NCBI GenBank assembly: GCA_003167215.1
Contig: PMTV01000061.1
Span: 66,476 to 114,937, forward strand
Source: Acidobacteriota bacterium
GTDB lineage: Bacteria; Acidobacteriota; Terriglobia; Acidiferrales; UBA7541
Direction of reading: 5' to 3'
DNA length: 48,462 nt
The number at the start of each line of letters is the position of its first letter. Positions within the stretch are counted from its first letter, which is position 1. Below the pieces are notes generated by a model. That model ran no database searches. It saw only the letters and a program-made list of their open reading frames with translations, and had not been told where the DNA came from. Of the stretch, positions 17,815-25,133 are shown piece by piece. The position numbers and the translations under genes were made by a program.

Positions 17815-20800
17815 ATGCGCAAGTTCATAGCCTCCCTGTTGCGTTATCGGCCGCTGATGGTCGTCGTACTGCTTGCCTGGATCGCGGGCGGAATCGTGAT
17901 TTTCCTGCAACTCGACATCGAAGCGTATCCGGACCCTTCGCCGCCCCTGGTGGAAGTAATTACGCAAAATCCTTCGTGGTCCGCGGAAGAAATGGAGCGG
18001 CAGGTCACCGTTCCGGTTGAGACGGTTCTCTTTGGAATCCCGCATCTTCAGTATGTCCGCTCGATCACCATTTTTGGATTGAGCGATGTGAAACTCTATT
18101 TCGACTATGACAGCAATTATTTGTGGGACCGCCAGGAGGCCTTGAACCGCCTGCAACAGGTCACTTTGCCGGCAAACTTGTCCCCGCAGCTTTCGCCCTG
18201 GTCGCCCGTAGGAGAAATCTATCGTTATCGCCTGGCCGGTCCCGGATACACGCTCAACGAACTGAAGGCTACGGAAGATTGGTTCGTCGAGCGCGAGATC
18301 AAGCAAGTTTCGGGAATTATCGATGTCACGTCCTTTGGCGGCAGCACGCGCGAATACATCGCGGAAATTGATCCGCAAAAATTGTTGCAATACAACGTGA
18401 CCTTGCCCCAAGTCGTTTCCGCTATCGGCTCGAGCAACGCCAACGTCGGCGGCAATTATCTGACCATGGGCGATCAGAGCGTCAACATCCGCGGCCTGGG
18501 CCTTCTCCGCTCCATCGCTGAGATGGAAAACGTTCTCATCACCTCGCGAAATGGCGTGCCCGTTTACCTGCGCGATGTAGCGAAAGTCTATGAAGGATCT
18601 CAGCCGCGCCTCGGACAAGTCGGCGTAAACCACGACGACGATGCCATTGAGGGGATCGTTCTCCTGCAGCGAGGCGAAAAGTCCCTGCCGGCTCTGCGGC
18701 AACTCGAGCGGAAGGTGAAGAGTCTTAACAATGGCCGGCTTCCGCGCGGCATGAAGCTGGTCACGCTTTATAACCGCAGGGATCTGATTCAAGTGACGAC
18801 TTCGACCGTGCGCCACATTGTGATCATGGGGCTGACCCTGGTTACGCTCGTCCTCATTATTTTCTTGGGCGACATCCCAATTTCTTTAATCGCTGCGCTT
18901 ACCATTCCATGTTCGCTTCTCTTTGCATTCGCCGTAATGGTTCTCACCGGAGGATCGGCCAACCTCATTTCAATTGGCGCCATTGATTTCGGCATTCTCG
19001 TGGACGCATCGGTGATCGTGCTTGAGAACATCTATCGGCGGTTTCAAGCGTCCGACGGAGCGGATTCTACTTTCGACTTAGTTGCCGACGCTACGGCGGA
19101 GGCGGTGCGCCCGGTTTTGTTCTCCGTTCTCGTGATCATCGTGGCACTGATTCCGCTTTTCACTATGCAGGGCGTGCCGGGCAAGATCTTTGCGCCAATG
19201 TCGGAGACCTACGGCTTCGCTCTTGTTGGCGCCACTCTGTTTGCCATCCTGCTGGCACCCGTGCTCGCTTCATGGAGAAAGCCGGAGAGAGTCCGCGCCC
19301 ATCACACGCGTCTCGTCACCTGGCTGAACAAGCGCTACGCCTCGTCTCTTCGGTGGACGCTGACGCATCGCAAAACGGCTCTTGTCATTGCGGGTGCGGC
19401 GCTCGTCGCAACCTTTGTGCTCGGCTCGTTCCTCGGCGGCGAGTTTATGCCCAAACTCGAGGAAGGGAACTTATGGGTTCGAGCCACGCTTCCGCAAGAT
19501 GTGTCTTACGAATCCTCGGCGAAGACGGCGCACGACATTCGCGAAATTCTGCTCAGTTTCCCCGTTGTGACCCAGGTCGTTTCGCAGACTGGCCGGCCCG
19601 ACGACGGCACGGACGTCACCACTTTTAATAACATCGAGTTCATGGTTTCGCTCAAGAATCCGTCGGCTTGGCCCAGCGGTCTAAGCAAGGATGAACTCAT
19701 TCACCGCATGGACGCGCAGCTCGAAAAATTCCCCGGGATCGATTTCAATTTTTCGCAGAACATCCAGGATAACGTCGAAGAAGCTATGTCGGGAGTGAAA
19801 GGTGAAAACTCCTTGAAACTTTTCGGCGACGATATCGACGTGCTGGTCGCCAGGGCTGCGGAGATTCGAGACATCATGGCTAAGGTTCCGGGAGTGGCTG
19901 ATCTGGGAGTTTTTCAGGAAACCGGCCAGCCCGAGCTGATCGTTTCGATCGATCGCGGCGCCAGCGCGCGCTACGGACTGATGGCCGCCGACGTGAACAC
20001 CGCCGTGCAGGCTGCCATCGGAGGTCTTGCGCCAACGCAGATACTGCAGGGCGACCGCCGCTTCGATTTTGTCGTCCGTTATAAGCCCGAATACCGACGC
20101 ACGCCGGAGGAGATTCGCAACATCCTGCTGCCTACGCCTGACGGAAATCGCGTCCCTCTGGGACAAGTTGCGGACGTTTCGCTGCACGAAGGCGCTTTCA
20201 TGATTTACCGCGAAAATGGCCAGCGTTACATTCCAGTCAAGTTCAGCGTGCGCGGCCGCGATCTCGCCGGAACGATTCAGGACGTGCAAGCGCGCCTCAA
20301 CCGCCAAGTTCATCTTGCTGAGGGTTACCACATCGAATGGGCAGGTGAGTATGACAGTCTGCTGAAAGAACAACGCCGCCTGGCGATCGTGATTCCGCTT
20401 AGTTTGCTCGTGATTTTCGGTCTGCTCTTCACCGCTTTCAACTCCTTGCGCCACGCAGTGCTGGTGTTGGCCATGCTGCCCTTTGGACTCACAGGAGGAG
20501 TATTGTCGCTGCTGGTTACGCACACGCCGTTCAGCATCTCCGCCGCCGTCGGTTTCGCCTCTGTGATCGGAGTCTGTACGCTGGGTGGCGTTGTTTTCAT
20601 CTCGGGAATCCGCCGAAAGGAACGGGGTGCGCCGTCTAAACTCTGGGCGATCGAAGCAGGCGGCCTCGCAGAAATGAGGCCGGTGGTAATGGCGTGCGCC
20701 GCGGCTGGCTTGGGTCTATTGCCGGCTGCGCTTTCTTCGGGCATTGGAGTGCAAGCGCAGCAGCCTTTAGCTCGTGTGGTCGTGGGCGGCATGATCACTT

Positions 20801-20916
20801 CGCCGCTCGCGATCTTGTTTGTGATCCCAGTTCTCGCCAGCTACTGGCTCCCCTCGCCTTCACGCGCCTCCGCGAAAGCAGCGGCCGATGCGGATGCCGA
20901 CGCTCCAGCAACATAA
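17815..20916 (+). CDS. Second heavy-metal efflux RND pump (CzcA/CusA family)
   Basis: This 1033-residue pump has the same organisation as the first. The proton relay residues are D391, D397 and E404 in IDFGILVDASVIVLEN, and the porter motif GRPDDGTDVTTFNN is kept. In helix 4 it has DAS where the first pump has DGA, a consistent difference between subgroups. The C-terminal tail is Ala/Asp-rich (AKAAADADADAPA). Proteins of this kind export divalent or monovalent metals with an adaptor and a TolC-like channel. The tandem arrangement of two different pairs suggests two substrate ranges; this is inference. Confidence 0.93.
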   Translation: MRKFIASLLRYRPLMVVVLLAWIAGGIVIFLQLDIEAYPDPSPPLVEVITQNPSWSAEEMERQVTVPVETVLFGIPHLQYVRSITIFGLSDVKLYFDYDSNYLWDRQEALNRLQQVTLPANLSPQLSPWSPVGEIYRYRLAGPGYTLNELKATEDWFVEREIKQVSGIIDVTSFGGSTREYIAEIDPQKLLQYNVTLPQVVSAIGSSNANVGGNYLTMGDQSVNIRGLGLLRSIAEMENVLITSRNGVPVYLRDVAKVYEGSQPRLGQVGVNHDDDAIEGIVLLQRGEKSLPALRQLERKVKSLNNGRLPRGMKLVTLYNRRDLIQVTTSTVRHIVIMGLTLVTLVLIIFLGDIPISLIAALTIPCSLLFAFAVMVLTGGSANLISIGAIDFGILVDASVIVLENIYRRFQASDGADSTFDLVADATAEAVRPVLFSVLVIIVALIPLFTMQGVPGKIFAPMSETYGFALVGATLFAILLAPVLASWRKPERVRAHHTRLVTWLNKRYASSLRWTLTHRKTALVIAGAALVATFVLGSFLGGEFMPKLEEGNLWVRATLPQDVSYESSAKTAHDIREILLSFPVVTQVVSQTGRPDDGTDVTTFNNIEFMVSLKNPSAWPSGLSKDELIHRMDAQLEKFPGIDFNFSQNIQDNVEEAMSGVKGENSLKLFGDDIDVLVARAAEIRDIMAKVPGVADLGVFQETGQPELIVSIDRGASARYGLMAADVNTAVQAAIGGLAPTQILQGDRRFDFVVRYKPEYRRTPEEIRNILLPTPDGNRVPLGQVADVSLHEGAFMIYRENGQRYIPVKFSVRGRDLAGTIQDVQARLNRQVHLAEGYHIEWAGEYDSLLKEQRRLAIVIPLSLLVIFGLLFTAFNSLRHAVLVLAMLPFGLTGGVLSLLVTHTPFSISAAVGFASVIGVCTLGGVVFISGIRRKERGAPSKLWAIEAGGLAEMRPVVMACAAAGLGLLPAALSSGIGVQAQQPLARVVVGGMITSPLAILFVIPVLASYWLPSPSRASAKAAADADADAPAT

Positions 20917-21043
20917 TGCAGCTTCCGCTGGAACAGGTTAGGCGCCTCTTCGCTGGTTTGTTAGAATAAAACGCTGAGTAGCGTGCAGTTCAGTTGGGGA
21001 GCACGGTCCGATCTGTATCGGCCGGCGCGGTAAGCAACAAAAT

Positions 21044-21119
21044 GGGCGTGTAGCTCAGTTGGGAGAGCGCATCGTTCGCAACGATGAGGCCGGGGGTTCG
21101 AGCCCCCCCACGTCCACCA
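21044..21119 (+). tRNA. tRNA-Ala (anticodon CGC)
   Basis: A complete 76-base cloverleaf is present. The acceptor GGGCGTG pairs with CACGTCC, including a G3:U70 wobble, the identity mark of alanine tRNA. The D arm is GCTC/GAGC, the anticodon stem CATCG/CGATG holds loop TTCGCAA (anticodon CGC), and the T arm has TTCGAGC. The CCA end is encoded. An integrase gene begins (3' end first) 26 bases downstream, so the tRNA 3' end is the probable attachment site. A weak -10 (TAGAAT at 20961-20966) lies upstream. Confidence 0.96.
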
Positions 21120-21144
21120 TCAAATCGTCAAGCAGGCGTGCGTT

Positions 21145-22248
21145 TCATTGATGTTTATTTGCTCGTGTTTCAGAATTGTATCGTTGCTGCGCAGCCCGAA
21201 CCGTGGCTTCGAGTTGGTCTTGGCGAGCCTTAACCCAAGGGGAGTAATGCTTTTCAGTGACTTTGATTGATTGATGTCCCAGCAGAACGGAAACATCGGA
21301 AAGCGACACCCCAGCGAGCAGCAATTCAACGGCGAACGTATCGCGCCAACGGTGTGCATGCCCGTTCTCGACCTTGGCTAGTTCGTATAGCGTCTTAAAC
21401 GCCCGCTGATAATCGCGGACACACGACTTTGTTGTGGAAAGCCCCGTCCAAAAATAATACCCATTCGGCTGCACTTCAGCATCCAGTGCTAACACAGCAT
21501 CTTTCGGCAACGGGACTCGAATGTCCGTTCCCGTCTTTGCGGTTCGTAGAATCAGAATTCCGTCTTTCAATTGGCGTTTCGAGAGTGTCACTGCGTCTGT
21601 GATTCTCAGTCCCGAGTGCCGCAATAGCAGAACAAGTGCCTTTAGTCGTGAGCCCCAGTGAGCATTGGGGTGCTTCGCACTCGGGTATTTATCGCACGCC
21701 GCCAGCACTCGATTAAATTCGTCTCTCGTGTACGGCATCGTTGGCGGCTGATTTACTTTCGGTGGAGTAATCGACAGAGCGTAATTCTTCGCAACCCACC
21801 CAGACTCCAAGCAAAAGCGAAAGAATGTCCTGAGTGCTTCCAGCTTCTTTCGCGCCGAGAAATTCTTATTTTTCCATGACTCACGAAAGAGCCGCAGTTC
21901 GTGGACGCCCAATTCATCGAGATGGGTCATGCCCTTCTCTTCAGCAAATGCATTCAATTGCTTGAAGAGCAATCGGTACTTGTAGACGCTCGGTGGACGT
22001 AGCCCCCTTGCTTCGGCGTCACGAATGAAAGATTGAGTAGCTTCGAGAATTGTCTTCTGAGCCTTATCGCCGTCCGTCTCCATCTTGAGAACTCGCTTCA
22101 TAGCGACTTCCCAGTTGCGTGTTCTAAGAGACTGCAATGTTCGTTTCGTTTTGAAGACCTTGTCCACCCAAATTGGGCATGAGCAGCGGCGGTAATTTCT
22201 GTCTCGGTGCGGACAGGTTCGGCTGTGCCTGCGAAATGCTTTAATCAT
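21145..22248 (-). CDS. int: Tyrosine-type site-specific integrase
   Basis: The 367-residue protein opens with a Cys/His cluster (CPHRDRNYRRCSCPIW) often seen in integrases of this phylum. A SAM-like core-binding domain follows (about 70-165) and then the catalytic domain. The active-site residues are all visible: Arg in HSGLRITDA, Lys in RTAKTGTD, His-x-x-Arg in HRWRDTF, His in LLGHQS and the nucleophile Tyr in KHYSPW. It transcribes toward the tRNA-Ala gene, with its stop codon 26 bases from the tRNA, the common layout of an element inserted at a tRNA 3' end. Its start overlaps the stop of the upstream DNA-binding gene by four bases (ATGA). Confidence 0.95.
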   Translation of the reverse strand: MIKAFRRHSRTCPHRDRNYRRCSCPIWVDKVFKTKRTLQSLRTRNWEVAMKRVLKMETDGDKAQKTILEATQSFIRDAEARGLRPPSVYKYRLLFKQLNAFAEEKGMTHLDELGVHELRLFRESWKNKNFSARKKLEALRTFFRFCLESGWVAKNYALSITPPKVNQPPTMPYTRDEFNRVLAACDKYPSAKHPNAHWGSRLKALVLLLRHSGLRITDAVTLSKRQLKDGILILRTAKTGTDIRVPLPKDAVLALDAEVQPNGYYFWTGLSTTKSCVRDYQRAFKTLYELAKVENGHAHRWRDTFAVELLLAGVSLSDVSVLLGHQSIKVTEKHYSPWVKARQDQLEATVRAAQQRYNSETRANKHQ

Positions 22249-22697
22249 TTCTTCGCCCGCTTGCGCTTCACTCGCTCCACAACTTCCCGTGGAATTCGCA
22301 GGGTGATGCGCTTTCTCTTTCCGCGTGGATGTTCTTCCCCGAGCGCAATGACGCCAGGTTCGTCGGTGAACAGTCTTCGGATTGTATCGGGTGAGAGATT
22401 CAGAAGAGCGGCGACTTCAGCGACCGAGTAGAAATCCTTGACGCCGGGGGACTCAGCCGAAGTTCTCTTCGCTTGGGGCTTCTCGGCGAGCGCACGAATT
22501 CTTTCGATGGCGGCATCATCAAACATATGGCAGGCAGGGAACGCAAAATCCTCCCGCACTTCGTTGGGACGCTTTGGAACCGGGAGATACACGGCGGGAT
22601 TGCTATCGGTCGGTTTTACCCTGCCAGTTGAAATCCACAATTGGAGCAATTCCACGGTTACGCCAGCACGCCGAGCGGCTTCTTTGATGCTGTGCAT
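22245..22697 (-). CDS. Excisionase-like / helix-turn-helix DNA-binding protein
   Basis: From the ATG at 22697 the protein has 150 residues. A helix-turn-helix at the N-terminus (IKEAARRAGVTVELLQLWI) resembles MerR/AlpA-type folds. The C-terminal half (DFYSVAEVAALLNLSPDTI) is a second such domain, followed by a very basic end (RVKRKRAKK). The upstream extension in this frame has no sign of being coding. The stop overlaps the integrase start, so the pair is translated together. It probably directs excision or represses the integrase; two tandem DNA-binding domains would allow binding of arm sites. Shine-Dalgarno is weak. Confidence 0.75.
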   Translation of the reverse strand: MHSIKEAARRAGVTVELLQLWISTGRVKPTDSNPAVYLPVPKRPNEVREDFAFPACHMFDDAAIERIRALAEKPQAKRTSAESPGVKDFYSVAEVAALLNLSPDTIRRLFTDEPGVIALGEEHPRGKRKRITLRIPREVVERVKRKRAKK

Positions 22698-22868
22698 GGG
22701 CGGGATGATACCACGCGACTGCTGCACGGGGTCAGAACGTGTGTCGAACCTAAACAGTACATCGGTACCACTGAAGGCGGAAGAGCAGCACTGCATTCCC
22801 CTCCGATTAGCAAAGGCGGAAACCCGCTGTGCGGGACGATTTAAATTCTCCAGAGGACAACCAAGATA

Positions 22869-22979
22869 ATGCTACGCCCATACCAATCCAAAACGCTCGA
22901 CGCCATTCGCTCAAACTATCAAGCAGGAATCCGACGACAAGTCGTAAGCGCAGCAACGGGCACGGGGGAGGCTTCTTAG
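22869..22979 (+). pseudogene. Truncated superfamily II helicase (N-terminal 36 residues)
   Basis: The frame from ATG at 22869 reads LRPYQSKTLDAIRSNYQAG, then AATGTGEAS and a stop. This is the start of a DEAD/DEAH-type helicase: the opening LRPYQ motif and the Walker A ATGTGKT, with the essential Lys-Thr changed to Glu-Ala and the rest missing. AGAGGA precedes the ATG. The stop falls inside the 3' end of the opposite-strand gene at 22976. I read it as a gene cut by a recombination event. The missing part was not found elsewhere in the window. Confidence 0.65.
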
Positions 22980-23728
22980 AATATAATCGTCGGCGTTGCG
23001 ACTAGCCTTACAGGTTGTAAGCTATATACCACCACAACCAAAGGATGTGACGGGCCGATACTCGTACTCACTGTTTCTCTAGCATGTATTCCCCTTGTGA
23101 AAGGCCCGCCGCCCATTTGCGCCCCCACGTTTTTTACAGTATGTGCAATGTCGGAAATTGGATTATCAAATTCTAGCGCGATGGTAAATGGCGCTGTCAC
23201 TTCTTGATTTGGCACAATTGTTATTTCGGTCTCAACAAAACCCTCTTTCGGGGGAAAGGCTGTTCCGGGTGAATCTACGGATGCAACGGTCAATACCAAT
23301 GGTGGTGGACCACAGTTTACATTGGCTTGATTGCCTGACCCACCTTGCTGAACCGAGCTACAGGGTCCCTGAGTTATCGAACCACTTTGTACATTGTCGT
23401 GACCGCTCTGAACTTGTTCTGCACGAGTCTTAGGTATCGAAGTAGAGGCAACTGATTTAGCTATTTCTGCTAGCTGAATTATTGGCGCGGGCGGGGGCTT
23501 CACATGAAGCACAACCGGAGGATTATCAGCCAACTGCTCGTACGCTACAGCCTGCGCCACAATCACGACAGCTACAAATATGGACGCACGCAGCCATGCT
23601 GGAACGGTCGTTTTCCGGTCGAAGAATCTCTCCCACAGGTCAACTGCTCCCGTCAGTAATAAGAGAATTCCCCAAACGTTTCCGAACACAATCCATAAAT
23701 AGTGGACGATTGAAGTAAAGAAGTGCAT
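22976..23728 (-). CDS. Membrane-anchored protein of unknown function
   Basis: The 250-residue protein has two helices near the N-terminus: VHYLWIVFGNVWGILLLLTG and then WLRASIFVAVVIVAQAVAY. A Pro-rich linker follows (VLHVKPPPAPIIQ), then a Ser/Gln/Gly-rich piece with CSSVQQGGSGNQANVNC, and a beta-rich C-terminal half. The paired Cys around the Gly-Asn-Gln motif recurs in uncharacterised membrane proteins; I know of no assigned role. It is on the - strand, between the helicase remnant and the non-coding locus at 23941. Its promoter is probably in 23729-23800. An origin in the mobile element is likely by position. Confidence 0.65.
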   Translation of the reverse strand: MHFFTSIVHYLWIVFGNVWGILLLLTGAVDLWERFFDRKTTVPAWLRASIFVAVVIVAQAVAYEQLADNPPVVLHVKPPPAPIIQLAEIAKSVASTSIPKTRAEQVQSGHDNVQSGSITQGPCSSVQQGGSGNQANVNCGPPPLVLTVASVDSPGTAFPPKEGFVETEITIVPNQEVTAPFTIALEFDNPISDIAHTVKNVGAQMGGGPFTRGIHARETVSTSIGPSHPLVVVVYSLQPVRLVATPTIIF

Positions 23729-23940
23729 CAGAGCAATTATTATACATGCCTTCTTTTGCTATAAGGTCCTCGCGGAGAAACGAAATCATACCAGATTCGC
23801 GCCAAAGCCAATGTAACCCTCAGTGAATACAGCGGTTGGGAGGATTCGTTACATGGGTACAAGATGGTCCAAGAATGGGTCACAATTGCACTCGATGCGG
23901 ACTGTCCAGAAGTGGGACGTGCCGGTTTGGTAATTCATGC

Positions 23941-23969
23941 TTGACATTTTGGACGCGGCGTGTTATCAT
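23941..23969 (+). promoter_or_regulatory. Strong sigma-70 type promoter
   Basis: TTGACA (23941-23946) is a perfect -35 box, and TATCAT (23964-23969) a five-of-six -10 box with an exact 17-base spacer. No credible coding sequence follows for about 460 bases, which suggests it drives a non-coding transcript. Confidence 0.7.
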
Positions 23970-23975
23970 ATTTGT

Positions 23976-24221
23976 ACGTTGTTTTTTGCCCCGCCGAAGC
24001 AACACTCTGGCAGGACACCCCAAAGAAGCTGATTCGATGATTTTCGTAGCGCACGCCGGGCTGCGACGCAGGGCGAACTGCGAGACTGGTTTTTTAAGTG
24101 ATTGTCCGCGAAGGGTATTCCTAGATTTTCGTTTAAGTTTGTGCCTACTCGCCCTAGGACAATCACTCAAAGAAGCCAGATTACATTTGCCTGCAAAGGC
24201 ATTTGTGAATCTGGCTTTTTT
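23976..24221 (+). ncRNA. Candidate small RNA (about 245 nt)
   Basis: A transcript from the promoter at 23941 would end at the terminator at 24173-24221. It holds an 11-bp perfect inverted repeat, AGTGATTGTCC (24097-24107) with GGACAATCACT (24157-24167), around 49 bases. Inside, CCTAG and CTAGG can also pair. Frames across the region on both strands have no protein-like pattern. No known RNA family is recognised. The evidence is structural only. Confidence 0.45.
24173..24221 (+). terminator. Rho-independent terminator with long hairpin
   Basis: AAGCCAGATT (24173-24182) pairs fully with AATCTGGCTT (24208-24217). The inner arms pair as well, apart from a TT/TT internal loop. T residues follow from 24216 to 24221. 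It ends the candidate small RNA and also shields the gene at 24435. Confidence 0.8.
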
Positions 24222-24434
24222 GTTTTCCGGCGAATGCTGTGAGGCACGCACCTCCAAGAACGACTAAGTTTTTCGTGACGACTGTCGCGGAATGCAGCAA
24301 GTAGCAGGGATTTTCCACAAGCGAAACTACCTCAAGTTATTTCGCCTCAAGTGTTGTTCCCGTCGCAAGACAAAATCAAAACCTGAAAACTAAACAAAGT
24401 CTTATCCCACGAATTGGATAAGCAAGGAAGAATC
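24222..24434. other. Non-coding leader before the ssDNA-binding-like gene
   Basis: This stretch, with 23729-23940, makes up the remaining gene-free part between 23729 and 24434. A 7-bp inverted repeat (CTTATCC at 24401-24407 with GGATAAG at 24416-24422) ends just before the Shine-Dalgarno AAGGAAG (24424-24430). It could be an operator or a hairpin that hides the ribosome binding site. Nothing else is seen. Confidence 0.45.
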
Positions 24435-24953
24435 ATGTCATTCACATTCAACAGCGGTAAACAGTTTCAAGTTGCAGAAGAAGGCAATCACCAAGCCGTC
24501 CTAGCCGCGTTTATCGACGTGGGAAAGTCCGAGGGTGAGTTCGGTGAAAAAGACCAAGTTATTGCAGTCTGGGTACTGGACGTCAATGACGAGGAGAGCG
24601 GAGAGCCGCTTATCGCGGTGCAGTATTTAACAAAGTCGGTTCACGAGAAGGCGAATCTGACGAAAGTCGTCAAAGCCCTTACAGGGTCGTTTCCCTCCCT
24701 CGCCTTCAAGTTCGATGACTTGATGGCGCTGCTGGGGCGCGGGGCCACTTTGGCACTCACGCACGTTGAGAAAGAAGGTCGCGTCCGCTCGAAGATTGTT
24801 CTTGTATCAAAGCCCGACGCCAAAGCAGAAACCGTGGCTGTTCCCGAAGGTTGGGAGCCGCCAGCAGGTTTAACGAAGGGCGCCCTCGGTGTCTACACGT
24901 CGGCTTTACTGGCTGCACAAAACGACGAGAAGACTGCAGAAGACGTGATTTAG
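24435..24953 (+). CDS. Phage/plasmid-type protein, possibly ssDNA-binding (replication accessory)
   Basis: The ATG at 24435 follows AAGGAAG at 24424-24430; a TTG 21 bases upstream is less likely. The 172-residue protein begins FTFNSGKQFQVAEEGNHQAV and has HEKANLTKVVKALTG in the middle. This layout resembles small single-strand annealing or ssDNA-binding proteins of phages (DUF669-like), with an OB-like beta-rich first half. I cannot name the family with certainty. It lies one structured gap upstream of the primase-helicase, a common neighbour of such proteins. The acidic C-terminal tail (NDEKTAEDVI) recalls SSB tails that bind partners. Confidence 0.6.
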   Translation: MSFTFNSGKQFQVAEEGNHQAVLAAFIDVGKSEGEFGEKDQVIAVWVLDVNDEESGEPLIAVQYLTKSVHEKANLTKVVKALTGSFPSLAFKFDDLMALLGRGATLALTHVEKEGRVRSKIVLVSKPDAKAETVAVPEGWEPPAGLTKGALGVYTSALLAAQNDEKTAEDVI

Positions 24954-25005
24954 TTTTCAGCAAAGTTTGTAGTGTTTAAAGAGCCCCCCACGCAGCAAGC
25001 GCGGT

Positions 25006-25088
25006 CTCGCAGGTTCGCCTGCGAGGGCGTGTTGGCTTAAGTAACCAACAAGGCGGCTGGTGCCTCATCCTCGCCAGCCGTCTATTTT
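25006..25088 (+). terminator. Consecutive hairpins between the two replication genes
   Basis: CTCGCAGG-TTCG-CCTGCGAG (25006-25025) is a perfect 8-bp hairpin with a TTCG loop. GTTGG and CCAAC (from about 25031) can form a small second one. GGCGGCTGG (25052-25060) pairs with CCAGCCGTC (25074-25082) and is followed by a T-rich tract, as in a terminator. The set may reduce read-through into the primase gene or act as an attenuator. Confidence 0.5.
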
Positions 25089-25133
25089 CCTACTAGGGAT
25101 GAACGCAGCCCAATTCGATTCTAAGGATGACAC

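Noticed and set aside
17620-18816. 398-codon - strand frame inside the second RND region
   Set aside because: It is a mirror of the adaptor and pump genes, caused by codon bias, with no motif of its own.
19681-20523. 280-codon - strand frame inside the second pump
   Set aside because: Shadow of the pump gene; composition rich in His and Gln without domain structure.
23836-24267. 143-codon + frame and its 125-codon - mirror over the small-RNA candidate
   Set aside because: Both cross a promoter, an inverted repeat and a terminator and lack a ribosome binding site and protein-like patterns.
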